Assembly (NCBI GenBank): GCA_018261905.1
Contig: JAGTRU010000010.1
Location: forward strand, 1 to 64,000
Length of the DNA stretch: 64,000 nucleotides
Source: Pseudomonadota bacterium
Lineage (GTDB): Bacteria; Pseudomonadota; Gammaproteobacteria; Burkholderiales; Rhodocyclaceae
Direction of reading: 5' to 3'
Position numbers and translations under genes: made by a program. The notes under the pieces were generated by a model, which was not told the origin of the DNA, ran no database searches, and worked only from the letters and a program-made list of their open reading frames with translations. Each line of letters begins with the position of its first letter. Position 1 is the stretch's first letter. This document shows positions 1 through 11,979 of the stretch, piece after piece.

Positions 1-904
1 TTCGAACTCGTAGATGCGGGCGCGCAGCATCTGCCAGGCTTCGTCGCGGTTGCGGTGCTGCGAACGGTCGTTCTGGCACTGCACGACGATGCCGGTCGGG
101 ATGTGGGTCAGGCGTACCGCCGAGTCGGTCTTGTTGATGTGCTGACCGCCGGCGCCGGAAGCCCGGTAGGTGTCGGTACGCACGTCGGCCGGGTTGATGT
201 TGATCTCGATCGAGTCATCGACTTCCGGGAAGACAAACACCGAGGTGAAGCTGGTGTGGCGCCGGGCGTTGGAGTCGAACGGCGACTTGCGGACCAGGCG
301 GTGGATGCCGGTTTCGGTGCGCAGCGTGCCATAGGCGTAATCGCCGGTGAATTTGACGGTGGCGCTCTTCAGGCCGGCGACGTCGCCTTCCGATTCTTCC
401 ATGACCTCAACCGTGAAGCCTTTCTTTTCGCCGTATTTCAGGTACATGCGCAGCAGCATCGAGGCCCAGTCCTGGGCTTCGGTACCGCCCGCGCCGGCCT
501 GGATTTCCAGGAAGCAGGGCATCGGGTCGGAAGGGTTGTTGAACATGCGGCGGAATTCGAGCGCGGCGACCTTGGCTTCCAGCGCTGCGTTGTCGGCTTC
601 GACGGAGAGCAGGGTCTCTTCGTCGCCGTCTTCCTTGCCCATGTCGAACAGTTCGCGGCCATCGTCGAGGCCGCTTTGGACTTCTTCCAGCACCAGCACG
701 ATGTTTTCCAGGGATTTCTTTTCCCGACCGAGTTCCTGGGCGCGCGCCGCGTCGTCCCAGATCTTCGGGTCTTCCATCTCCTGGTTGAGGAGGGTCAGGC
801 GTTCGCGTTTCTGATCGTAGTCAAAGATACCTCCGCAGCTCGGCGGCGCGCTGCGCCAGATCGTCGAGCTTGTAGGAGATGCTGTTGATGTGTTCGGCTT
901 CCAT
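1..904 (-). CDS. prfB: Peptide chain release factor 2 (RF2), 3' end outside window, programmed +1 frameshift
   Basis: RF2 reads UGA and UAA stop codons and triggers hydrolysis of peptidyl-tRNA on the ribosome. The minus strand starts at ATG 904 (GAGGA ribosome site 5 nt upstream) and encodes [15 protein letters not shown]..., reaching an in-frame TGA at 823-821 after 27 residues. A +1 shift there restores a frame that runs to the window edge. The second frame holds the RF2 tripeptide SPF (in RKSPFDS) and the catalytic GGQ motif ([16 protein letters not shown]), so this is RF2 and not RF1. About 300 of the usual ~365 residues are present; the C-terminus lies before position 1. Expression should be autoregulated through the shift site. 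Identification is certain; only the missing end is unseen. Confidence 0.97.
820..835 (-). promoter_or_regulatory. Programmed +1 ribosomal frameshift site of prfB
   Basis: Read on the minus strand the site is CGG AGG TAT CTT TGA C: an internal Shine-Dalgarno-like CGGAGG (835-830), the slippery CTT (826-824) and the weak UGA-C stop context (823-820). This is the classical RF2 autoregulation signal. When RF2 is scarce the ribosome pauses at UGA and slips +1 to decode GAC. Sequence and spacing match the well-known bacterial arrangement. Confidence 0.95.
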
Positions 905-1169
905 GATTCCTCTGTCTGGCAAAGCAAAAGGCGAATTATACATGGCCGGTCGCTCGGCATTTTCCGCACTAGGCCGGCGCGTTTGCTGTTCGATGGCTGT
1001 GTTTGGTGCGTTGCGCCATTGGTGGGCACAAAAATGGTGCGCGGTTGGTTTTGAATCGGCGTTTGGGCCCGCCTTTTGTGCGGAATGTGGCGAAAATGAC
1101 AAGCTTTGGCGGCTGGCAAGAGTTTTGCTGCACAAGCCAATCTTCAATCCTGATTTTGTCTGGTTCGCT

Positions 1170-3302
1170 ATGACTTCCTCCGCCGGTTTTTTACCCGTTT
1201 TGCGTCGCCGGCGTGCGTCGTCCTGGGAGGATATCGATAGCGAGCGCGTCTTGCAGGTCTTGGTGCACAATCTTGACGGCATGGTTTTCCGTTGCGCCAT
1301 CGACCCGCACTGGACGCTGCATTTCGTCAGCGATGGCAGCCGGGAACTGACCGGCTACTGCCCGGATGAGCTGGAATTCAACAAGGTTATCTCGCTGGAG
1401 GAAATTACCCATGCCGAGGATCGCCTGCGGGTCCGCCAGACGATCGGCGATGCCGGCCGGGAAAATGGCCGCTATCGCGTCCAGTACCGCATCCGGCACA
1501 AGGACGGTAGCGAAAAATGGGTCCTCGAACGGGGCGCCGTGGTGCGCGATGAAAACGGGGCGCGCGTGCTGGAAGGCTTCATCGAAGACATTACCGAACA
1601 ATTGCTCAGCCAGCGTCAGTTGGCCGATGCCGAGCTGCGTTACCGGAGCATCTTTGAAGATTCGGTGATCGGCATGTTCCAGACCTCGATCGACGGCCAT
1701 TACCTGGCCGCCAATCGGGCGCTGGCCCGCCTTTATGGCTACGACTGCCCGGCCTCGTTGATCGCCGGCTTGTCCGACATCGCCAATCGTCTCTACGTGG
1801 CGCCCGGCCGGCGCGAGGAATTCAAGCAGCGCATTCGGGAAACCGGGCGCGTCACCGATTTCGAGTCGGAAGTCTATTGCCGCGACGGCAGTCGCATCTG
1901 GATTGCCGAAAATGCCCACGCCGTGTTCGGTCCCGCCGGCGAGGCGCTGTATTACGAGGGCACGGTCGAGGATGTCACGGTCCAGCACAATTACCGGCGG
2001 CAACTCGAATACCAGGCGACGCACGACCCGCTGACCGGCCTGCCGAATCGCAATCTGTTGCAGGACCGCCTGCAGCAGTTGCTGCGCCTGGCCCAGCGCA
2101 AGGGGACGCACGGCACGCTGGCCTTCGTCGATCTCGATAACTTCAAGTTCGTCAATGACAGTCTCGGCCACGGCGCCGGCGACCAGTTGCTGGTCGAAGC
2201 CGCCAAACGCCTGAAGGCCTGCCTGCGCGAATCGGATACCGTGGCCCGTTACGGCGGCGACGAATTCGTGCTCATTCTCGGTGATTACGGCGGGCTCAGC
2301 GACACCTTACAGATTCTCCACCGCATCCAGGAGTCGATCGCCGAACCGCTTGACCTGGACGGACACGAAGTGCGCGTCAATTGCAGCATCGGGGTCAGTG
2401 TCTACCCCGACGATGGCGAGGATCTCGAAGCCTTGTTGCGCCATGCCGATGCCGCCATGCATCATGCCAAGCAACTGGGCAAGGGGCAGTTCCAGTTCTA
2501 CACCGAGTCGCTCAATGCCGCCGCCCGCGACCGACTGGCGCTCGATTCAGCGCTGCGCCGGGCGGTCGAGCAGGAAGACCTCTATGTCGTCTACCAGCCC
2601 AAGGTCGATGCGCGGGGCCGGGCCTGCGGTTTCGAGGCGCTGCTGCGCTGGGACAGCGAGGAGTTCGGTAGCGTTTCGCCGGTCAAGTTCATTCCTCTGG
2701 CCGAGGAAACCGGCCTGATCACCCAGCTCACCTGGTTTGTCATGCGCCAGGCCTGCCATGAGGCGGCAGGCTGGCGGGAAGCCGGATTTACGCATCTGCG
2801 GGTGGCGGTCAATATTTCGCCCAGCCTGTTCCGCGAAAAAGATCTCGCCGCCCTGGTCCGTTCGGTGCTCGACGAGGCCGGGCTGCCGCCCGGCAATCTC
2901 GAACTGGAAATCACCGAAGGCATGCTGATGGGCGATGTCCAGCGGGCCCTGACCGTGCTGCAGGAGCTGAAGGCGATGGGCATTTATATCGCGATCGACG
3001 ATTTTGGCACCGGCTATTCCTCGCTCGCCTATCTCAAACGCTTCCCGATCGATATTCTCAAGGTCGACCGCTCTTTCGTCATGGAATGCGATAGCGGCGC
3101 CGAGGCGACGGCGATCACCCGGGCCATCGTCTCGCTGGCGCACAGCCTCAATTTGCGGGTGGTGGCGGAAGGCGTCGAGCGCCCCTCGCAGATGGCGGTG
3201 TTGAACGCCCTGGGCTGCGAGGAATTCCAGGGTTACCTGTTTGCCCGGCCGCTGTCGGCCGGCGACGCGGCGGCCTTTCTGGCTGCTCCGCCGCGCCCCT
3301 AG
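1170..3302 (+). CDS. PAS-PAS-GGDEF-EAL cyclic-di-GMP signalling protein
   Basis: A 710-residue cytoplasmic protein with no clear membrane segment. Two PAS/PAC sensor modules (about residues 25-135 and 145-270) precede a diguanylate cyclase domain with an intact RYGGDEF signature (GGDEF at about 362-366) and a phosphodiesterase domain with an intact EAL (about 489-491) and DDFGTGYSS. Both halves look catalytically competent, so it could make or degrade c-di-GMP. The frame stays open back to 879, inside prfB, but I chose ATG 1170 because PAS homology begins just after it and an upstream start would overlap the divergent prfB leader. Its stop codon shares the palindrome CTAG with the stop of the convergent HAD gene. 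The sensed ligand is unknown. Confidence 0.9.
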   Translation: MTSSAGFLPVLRRRRASSWEDIDSERVLQVLVHNLDGMVFRCAIDPHWTLHFVSDGSRELTGYCPDELEFNKVISLEEITHAEDRLRVRQTIGDAGRENGRYRVQYRIRHKDGSEKWVLERGAVVRDENGARVLEGFIEDITEQLLSQRQLADAELRYRSIFEDSVIGMFQTSIDGHYLAANRALARLYGYDCPASLIAGLSDIANRLYVAPGRREEFKQRIRETGRVTDFESEVYCRDGSRIWIAENAHAVFGPAGEALYYEGTVEDVTVQHNYRRQLEYQATHDPLTGLPNRNLLQDRLQQLLRLAQRKGTHGTLAFVDLDNFKFVNDSLGHGAGDQLLVEAAKRLKACLRESDTVARYGGDEFVLILGDYGGLSDTLQILHRIQESIAEPLDLDGHEVRVNCSIGVSVYPDDGEDLEALLRHADAAMHHAKQLGKGQFQFYTESLNAAARDRLALDSALRRAVEQEDLYVVYQPKVDARGRACGFEALLRWDSEEFGSVSPVKFIPLAEETGLITQLTWFVMRQACHEAAGWREAGFTHLRVAVNISPSLFREKDLAALVRSVLDEAGLPPGNLELEITEGMLMGDVQRALTVLQELKAMGIYIAIDDFGTGYSSLAYLKRFPIDILKVDRSFVMECDSGAEATAITRAIVSLAHSLNLRVVAEGVERPSQMAVLNALGCEEFQGYLFARPLSAGDAAAFLAAPPRP

Positions 3303-4069
3303 CCGCCGAGCAGTCTGGCGACGGCCGCCGCGAAGTCATCGACGATGGCCGCCGGCTTGAGCCGCGACTGCGCCTCGTCGGCCGGGCGGAATTTGCCGGT
3401 CCGCACCAGCAGGCCGGGAATGCCGGCGGCCTGGGCGCCGCCGATATCGTCGCTGAGATCATCGCCGATCAGGACGGCGTCTTGCGGCGCGACGCCGAGT
3501 TCGTCGAGGGCGGACAAAAAGAAGGGAGCGGCCGGTTTGCCGACCACTTCCGCCGTGACGCCGCTGCTGTATTCCAGGCCGGCGACGAAAGCCCCCATAT
3601 CCAGCGTCAGGCCGTCCTTTTCCTTGAAGTAGCGATTCCGGGCCATGACGATCAGGGGCAGGCCCTGCATCAGGAGGCGGAAGGCCTCGTTGAGCGCAGC
3701 GTAGGTGAAATGGTGGCCGGCGTCGCCGAGCACCACGGCATCGGGGTGGGCATGGCTGCTGCCGATTTCGTCGGCAATATCGGGATGGACCAGGTAGTGC
3801 GGGTGCAGCCGGCGCTGCTCGACCAGATGCCGGGTGGCGTGCACGGCCGTCTGGATTTCTTGCGGGGCGATCGCGAAACCCATCTGGTGCAGGTTGGCGA
3901 CGATCCGCCGGCGCGGCGAGCGCGTCGTGTTGGTCAGGAAACGCAGCGGCAGAGCGCTGGCGCGCAAGGTGCGCAGCGCCTCGACGGCACCCGGGATGGG
4001 CTGGTCGTCGATGTGCAGCACGCCGGCCAGGTCGATCAGCACGGCTTGTGGAGCAGTGGGCAGGTGCAT
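3299..4069 (-). CDS. HAD-IIA family phosphatase (TIGR01458/LHPP-like)
   Basis: A soluble HAD-superfamily hydrolase of about 256 residues. It has the motif-I region LIDLAGVLHID, where the usual DxDG appears as D-L-A-G, the motif-II TNT (FLTNTTRSPRR) and the C-terminal motif GDDLSDDIGGAQAAG typical of HAD-IIA phosphatases with a C2 cap. The spread of motifs fits the phospholysine/phosphohistidine pyrophosphatase-like branch. The DLAG in motif I means the second Asp, normally the general acid, is replaced, so activity should not be assumed from family alone. Two ATGs are possible: GGGAG lies only 2 nt before ATG 4075 but 8 nt before ATG 4069, so I chose 4069. Convergent with the GGDEF-EAL gene and sharing its stop palindrome. 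Confidence 0.82.
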   Translation of the reverse strand: MHLPTAPQAVLIDLAGVLHIDDQPIPGAVEALRTLRASALPLRFLTNTTRSPRRRIVANLHQMGFAIAPQEIQTAVHATRHLVEQRRLHPHYLVHPDIADEIGSSHAHPDAVVLGDAGHHFTYAALNEAFRLLMQGLPLIVMARNRYFKEKDGLTLDMGAFVAGLEYSSGVTAEVVGKPAAPFFLSALDELGVAPQDAVLIGDDLSDDIGGAQAAGIPGLLVRTGKFRPADEAQSRLKPAAIVDDFAAAVARLLGG

Positions 4070-4307
4070 GGTCATTTCTCCCGCTACGATGGGTTGGCTG
4101 GCGCCGGCGACGGCCTTGGCTGGCGGCCAGCCACCAGGCAAGTCGGGTCCGGCTTGGGCTTGGCCGATATTTTACCTGGCCTGCTGGCGGTTCTTCCGGC
4201 GTAGAATGAAAGTGCTGCGTTGCAGCATCCGGCGTTTCCGGGCCAGACCGGAACAGCGAGCGGCTGCCAGCTTGCGTCGAGGCGTAATCGAACACCAGGA
4301 ACAGAAC

Positions 4308-7926
<3,619 letters not shown>

Positions 7927-7934
<8 letters not shown>

Positions 7935-8937
7935 TCTGTCCACCACCTATCTCGGGTTGCCACTGAAAAACCCCTTGGTCCCCTCATCGACGCCGCTCAG
8001 CCGCCAGCTCGATTCCGTGCTGCATCTGGAAGATGCCGGTGCGGCGGCCATTGTCATGCACTCGTTATTCGAGGAAGAAGTGCGCAATGACGAAAGGATG
8101 ATCGAGCGCTTCCTGATCAATCCCGCCGCCTTCAGCGAGGCGAGCGGATATTTGCCGGGCAGCGCCGGCTATGTCAGCAAGCTTGACGGCTATCTCGAGC
8201 AGATCGCGCGCCTTAAAGGGCGTCTGGAAATTCCCGTCATCGCCAGCCTGAACGGTTCCTCGCTCAACGGCTGGGTCGAGCTTGGTGAGGAAATGCAGGC
8301 GGCCGGGGCCGATGCGCTGGAACTCAATGCCTGGTACATGCCGGGCGATCCGGAAGTGCCGGGCGAAGTGCTGGAAGATCGTTACATCGGTCTCCTCCAG
8401 GAGCTCAAGGCGACGGTGAATATCCCGGTCGCCATGAAGCTTTCGCCCTTTTTCTCGGCCCTGCCCAATTTTGTGCGCCGTGCTGAAAAGGCCGGTGCCG
8501 CTGGCGTCTCGCTGTTCAACCGGTTTTTCCAGCCGGACATCGATCTGGCCACGCTGACGGTCATCGATCGCGTCCAGTTGTCGAGCTCGGCCGATACCTT
8601 GCTCAGCATGCGCTGGATCGCCATCCTGCATGGCCGCAGCAAATTGAGCCTGGCCGCCAGCGGCGGCGTGCATACGGCGGCGGATGCCCTGAAAATGCTG
8701 CTCGCCGGGGCCGATGTCGTACATCTGGCGAGTGCCCTGCTGCAACGCGGACCGTCGGCCCTGAGCGAAGTCCTGGAGGGGATCGGAGAGTGGATGGAAA
8801 AGGGCGAATACAGCTCGCTCAGCCAGCTCAAGGGTTCAATGAGTCAGCAAAAGCTGCCCAATCCGAGCGCTTTTGCCCGGGCCGCCTACCTCAATGCGCT
8901 GGATTCATTTACGCCGCCGCCCGGGGTGCGTTATTGA
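7927..8937 (+). CDS. Dihydroorotate dehydrogenase-like flavoprotein
   Basis: A 336-residue FMN TIM-barrel protein resembling class 1 dihydroorotate dehydrogenases. The N-terminus (STTYLGLPLKNPLVPSSTPLS), the lysine-containing strand PVAMKLSPF and the C-terminal phosphate-binding region AASGGVHTAADALK..LAGADVV follow the family. Genes of this subfamily often sit directly behind nifJ, as here (8-bp overlap). That suggests a role linked to PFOR or low-potential electron chemistry, not simply pyrimidine synthesis. The true substrate is not evident from sequence. Confidence 0.85.
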
Positions 8938-8992
8938 GCCGAGCGCTTCGGGTATATTCGCGCTTTCGCCAATTTCCAAGGGTTGAGGAGCT

Positions 8993-9514
8993 TTGAACAT
9001 CAAAACGATAAGTTTGCTTTTTTTCCTGCTGAGCGGATTCGCCAGCCCTTCGTTTGCCCAGACGGTCGGCGAAGTCGGCGTTGGTCAGGTGCTGCGCGAG
9101 GTCACGATGGACGGTTTGTTGCGTAGCGGCAACCGGCTCTCCGATTTTCGTGGGAAACCCTTGTTGATCAACGTCTGGGCTAGCTGGTGCGGCCCCTGTC
9201 GCGCCGAAATGGGTTCCCTCGAACGCCTGGCCAAGCGTTTTCAGGGCCGGGATTTCAATGTGATCGGGATTTCGACCGATGACGACAGGTCTTCGGCAGA
9301 AGCCTTTCTCAAATTTGCCAAAGTCAGTTTTCCCAACTTCATCGACCACCAGCTGGTTCTCGAAAACATGCTCGGCGCCAACAAGATTCCCCTGACCATC
9401 CTGGTCGATGCCGAGGGTCGGGTGCTCAGGAAAATTTCCGGTTCCCGGGCCTGGGACAGCCCGGAGTCGGTGGACTTGATTGGCCAGGCTTTCCGGCGAA
9501 AAGGCGGCAGCTAA
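8993..9514 (+). CDS. TlpA/ResA-like periplasmic thiol-disulfide oxidoreductase
   Basis: A 173-residue exported thioredoxin-fold protein. A cleavable signal peptide (residues 1-22, ending SFA-Q) is followed by an AhpC/TSA-type fold with the redox motif WCGPC (in NVWASWCGPCRAEM) and the cis-proline region KIPLTILVD. The start is TTG 8993, with GAGGAG ending 2 nt before it; the signal peptide begins exactly there and no better start is visible. Such proteins reduce periplasmic disulfides, including the CxxCH cysteines of apocytochromes, which would suit a neighbourhood this rich in c-type cytochromes. That link is inferred. Confidence 0.88.
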   Translation: MNIKTISLLFFLLSGFASPSFAQTVGEVGVGQVLREVTMDGLLRSGNRLSDFRGKPLLINVWASWCGPCRAEMGSLERLAKRFQGRDFNVIGISTDDDRSSAEAFLKFAKVSFPNFIDHQLVLENMLGANKIPLTILVDAEGRVLRKISGSRAWDSPESVDLIGQAFRRKGGS

Positions 9515-9537
9515 TGCCGGAGCCGGGTGTTCCGGAG

Positions 9538-10296
9538 TTAGAACGTGTGATGCAGGAACACCCCGCCGCCCACATCGGGGCTGGCCGTCGAATAGCCGCA
9601 AACGAGATAGGATTGAATTTTCCAGTGGTCGTCCAAGCGGTGGTTGATGAATACCGTTGATTCGCGAATCGGCGCGCCCTTGTCCTGGATTTTTTGCCGG
9701 TAGTCGTAACTCAGGCCAAGCGAGGTTTGCGCCGAGGTCCGCAGCGACCAGCCCAAAGATCCGTAAATCGGGTCTTTGAGCGAGACGCCGTCCGGGTTTC
9801 CCATTTTTTTGTAACCGACGGTGCCGAACAGGGTGTGCTTGCCAAGAGTTCGATAGACCTCGGTCTGCAGGGCATAGTCGTTCTTTCCGGTGCCCAGGCC
9901 ATCTTCTTCCCGAGCCGTTGCCAGCTTGACCTTGCCGCCCACATCGACCAGCCAATGCTCTTCCTGGAGGGCGGTCCAACTGGCCGAGAGAACGATGTCG
10001 CCCAGGCCGGCGGCGGTTTTCATGGCGTTCGAGCCGTTGTTCAGGGTGACCCGGTCGGCCCCCCGGCCAATGGAACTGGCGGGGCCGCGGGAATGGATGT
10101 AGGGAATAACAGCCCGTAGCGTCCAGTCGGCATTTTCGTACTTTAAGCCGAGTGGAACATACAAGGTTTCGGTACGTTGAGAATCGCCGTATTTGCCGGA
10201 CGAGTAATCAATGCCACTACTGACAGAAATTATGCCGCTGGCTTGAGATTGCGCGGCCAGGCTAAAAAGAGCTAGGGGCAGAAGATAGGGCTTCAA
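9538..10296 (-). CDS. Outer-membrane-type beta-strand protein, signal peptide
   Basis: A 252-residue exported protein of unknown function. Signal peptide (MKPYLLPLALFSLAAQSQA-S), then regularly alternating amphipathic strands with many aromatic residues, ending in GGGVFLHHTF with the C-terminal phenylalanine typical of BamA-inserted outer-membrane barrels. It resembles small transporter-like or porin-like proteins of proteobacteria, but I cannot assign a substrate. The start is TTG: an in-frame TAA only two codons upstream excludes any earlier start. It lies 93 bp downstream of the DUF5666 gene on the same strand and may belong to that operon. Confidence 0.75.
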   Translation of the reverse strand: MKPYLLPLALFSLAAQSQASGIISVSSGIDYSSGKYGDSQRTETLYVPLGLKYENADWTLRAVIPYIHSRGPASSIGRGADRVTLNNGSNAMKTAAGLGDIVLSASWTALQEEHWLVDVGGKVKLATAREEDGLGTGKNDYALQTEVYRTLGKHTLFGTVGYKKMGNPDGVSLKDPIYGSLGWSLRTSAQTSLGLSYDYRQKIQDKGAPIRESTVFINHRLDDHWKIQSYLVCGYSTASPDVGGGVFLHHTF

Positions 10297-10389
10297 ACGG
10301 GTTATCCGACAAGGTGTTTTGAATAACCAATATTCTATCGTCGTTAGCCGGCGGCCGCAGAAAACTTTGGCGGAATCGTCGGTCTTGAC

Positions 10390-11979
10390 TCAGTGCCGAT
10401 GGGATTTCTCGACCTTGTCGACCTTCTCGACCTTGTCGACCTTCTCGACCTTGTCGACCTTCTCGACCTTCTCGACCTTCTCGACCTTGTCGACCTTCTC
10501 GACCTTCTCGACCTTCTCGACCTTCTCCACCTTCTCGACCTTCTCCACCTTCTCGACCTTGTCGACCTTCTCGACCTTCTCAGCCTTCTCAGCCTTCTCA
10601 GCCTTCTCCGACTTCTCCGACTTCTCCGACTTCTCCGACTTCTCCGACTTCTCCGACTTCTCCGACTTCTCCGACTTCTCGGCCTTCTCGGCCTTCTCCG
10701 ACTTCTCCGACTTCTCTGATTGTTCCAATTTTTCCGTCTTGGCGGAATTCTCGGATTTTTCGAGATTTTCGGTTGTTTCAGTCGTCAGGGTTGTTTCAAT
10801 CTGGTTTTCGATTGGCGTTAGCCCCTGAACTGTTTCCAAGGCCGTGCTTTTGTCGGTCTTAATCAGTTCGAGATGTTTGGTCGACAGCTTGCCGTTGGCG
10901 CCAACGTCTGCTTCGATGAAAACGCGCTGGTTGGGTCTGAGATGTTTACTTTGTTCCATCGTCTTGCCAGAAACGGCCAACTCAAGACCGGCCGTTCGGA
11001 TATTCCCGTGACCATCGAGCGATTGAACCAGACCTTCGACCAGGATCTTGCCGACATTTTCTTTGAAGCGATAGGTTGGATCGGCCTGGATGGAACTCGG
11101 GACCAGTTCGTTGCCCTGCCATTTGCCCGATATCATTGCCGACTTGGCATTGGTGATCAGTCCGGCGATGGAAACGCCATTAACCGTCGGCTGGGGCTTG
11201 CCGGTGTTTGCGATCGCGCCGATGACGCTGGCCCGCTGGAGACCGGGGGCCGGTTGAATGCGGGTGGCGAATAGTTTTCCGTTGGCGCCGACCAGCGCGC
11301 TGACCTTGACTTGTTGGCCGAGGGCCAGGGCGTTGCCCGGAATTCGGGTGCCGGGCCCGACGTTGACGGTCTGCCCGAGAACCTGGACGGCACGAGCGCC
11401 GTGCATCAGCTTGGTGATTGGTCCTTCCAGTGCATGGAGCACGGAAATGTCCCGCGCTTGCAGACCTTTTGGCGTATGGAAGGCTTCGATCGAGACGACT
11501 TGGCCGACGGCCAGCATTTCTGCCGAAGACGGGGTGCCGTTGTCGCTGACTGGTGTCCGCTGGTCGAAGTTGATCTCGACGCCATTGACGCAAACCGAAG
11601 CGAAACCGCTGATGACTCCGACGATGCCAATCGAGCCCGCTTCGGCCACCGGCATGCCGGTGCCGCCGATTCCCCCGGTCGCCGCCGGCGACCCAGTGCC
11701 GCCTATGCCGTGTGCGGCCGGGGCGCCGGTGCCGCCTATGCCCCGGATGGCGGGTGCGCCGGTACCGCCAATGCCGCGGACGGCGGGTGCGCCGGTGCCG
11801 CCAATACCGCCGGTATCACCGCTGTTGGCTTGTTGGACCGCTAAAGGACTACCGGTACCGCCAATGCCACCGCGCGCCGGGTGCGTTTTTTCCGGCTGTT
11901 CGGGATCAACGCAAGCTGGGGCTGACCAAGCGATCAACGGCAGGATGGCGAGAAGCAGTGCCCAGAGTCCGCGTTTCAT
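10390..11979 (-). CDS. Exported DUF5666 protein with GIGGTG repeats and an EKx tripeptide tail
   Basis: A 529-residue secreted protein of unknown function. Layout: signal peptide (MKRGLWALLLAILPLIAWSA); residues about 36-112 with six GIGGTG(A/S/M)P repeats; about 115-390 with roughly four consecutive DUF5666-like beta-barrel modules (GVISGFASVCVNGVEI..., AVQVLGQTVNVG..., VIGAIANTG..., ILVEGLVQSLDG...); then a C-terminal tail of about 37 tripeptides of the type EKS, EKA, EKV and DKV ending HRH. The tail is extremely charged and may form a single charged helix or stay extended. The ATG overlaps the stop of the upstream DUF6502 gene as ATGA, implying coupled translation. The DUF5666/DUF6502 pairing recurs in betaproteobacteria as far as I recall. 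No enzymatic motif is visible. Confidence 0.85.
   Translation of the reverse strand: MKRGLWALLLAILPLIAWSAPACVDPEQPEKTHPARGGIGGTGSPLAVQQANSGDTGGIGGTGAPAVRGIGGTGAPAIRGIGGTGAPAAHGIGGTGSPAATGGIGGTGMPVAEAGSIGIVGVISGFASVCVNGVEINFDQRTPVSDNGTPSSAEMLAVGQVVSIEAFHTPKGLQARDISVLHALEGPITKLMHGARAVQVLGQTVNVGPGTRIPGNALALGQQVKVSALVGANGKLFATRIQPAPGLQRASVIGAIANTGKPQPTVNGVSIAGLITNAKSAMISGKWQGNELVPSSIQADPTYRFKENVGKILVEGLVQSLDGHGNIRTAGLELAVSGKTMEQSKHLRPNQRVFIEADVGANGKLSTKHLELIKTDKSTALETVQGLTPIENQIETTLTTETTENLEKSENSAKTEKLEQSEKSEKSEKAEKAEKSEKSEKSEKSEKSEKSEKSEKSEKAEKAEKAEKVEKVDKVEKVEKVEKVEKVEKVEKVEKVDKVEKVEKVEKVDKVEKVDKVEKVDKVEKSHRH
10402..10734 (-). repeat. Tandem 9-bp repeat encoding the (E/D)K(S/A/V) tail
   Basis: About 37 consecutive 9-bp units, variants of GACCTTCTC, GCCTTCTC(A/G) and GACTTCTCC on the plus strand. 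They are ordered in blocks: EKV/DKV units nearest the stop codon, then EKA, then eight EKS, then mixed units. The near-identical block structure indicates growth by slippage or unequal recombination. Because the unit is 9 bp, changes in copy number keep the reading frame. Confidence 0.93.
11652..11876 (-). repeat. Imperfect tandem repeat encoding six GIGGTGxP units
   Basis: Six near-identical GGCATTGGCGG-type segments, read on the minus strand, encode GIGGTG followed by A/S/M and P. They sit just after the signal peptide of the DUF5666 protein. Units are about 33-45 bp apart and differ mainly in the spacer (AVR, AIR, AAH, AATG). The glycine-rich stretch is likely flexible. Confidence 0.85.

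Noticed and set aside
879-1169. Longer N-terminus for the PAS-GGDEF-EAL protein
   Set aside because: The extension overlaps the prfB start region on the other strand and contains no recognisable domain; ATG 1170 fits the PAS boundary.
9538-10296. Outer-membrane protein as part of the cytochrome conduit
   Set aside because: It is on the opposite strand beside the DUF5666 gene, 3 kb from the cytochromes, and has no cytochrome-linked feature.
10319-10828. Plus-strand frame encoding Ser-Thr-Phe / Asp-Phe-Ser tripeptide repeats
   Set aside because: It is the antisense reading of the EKx repeat tail. The minus strand has signal peptide, domains and gene coupling.
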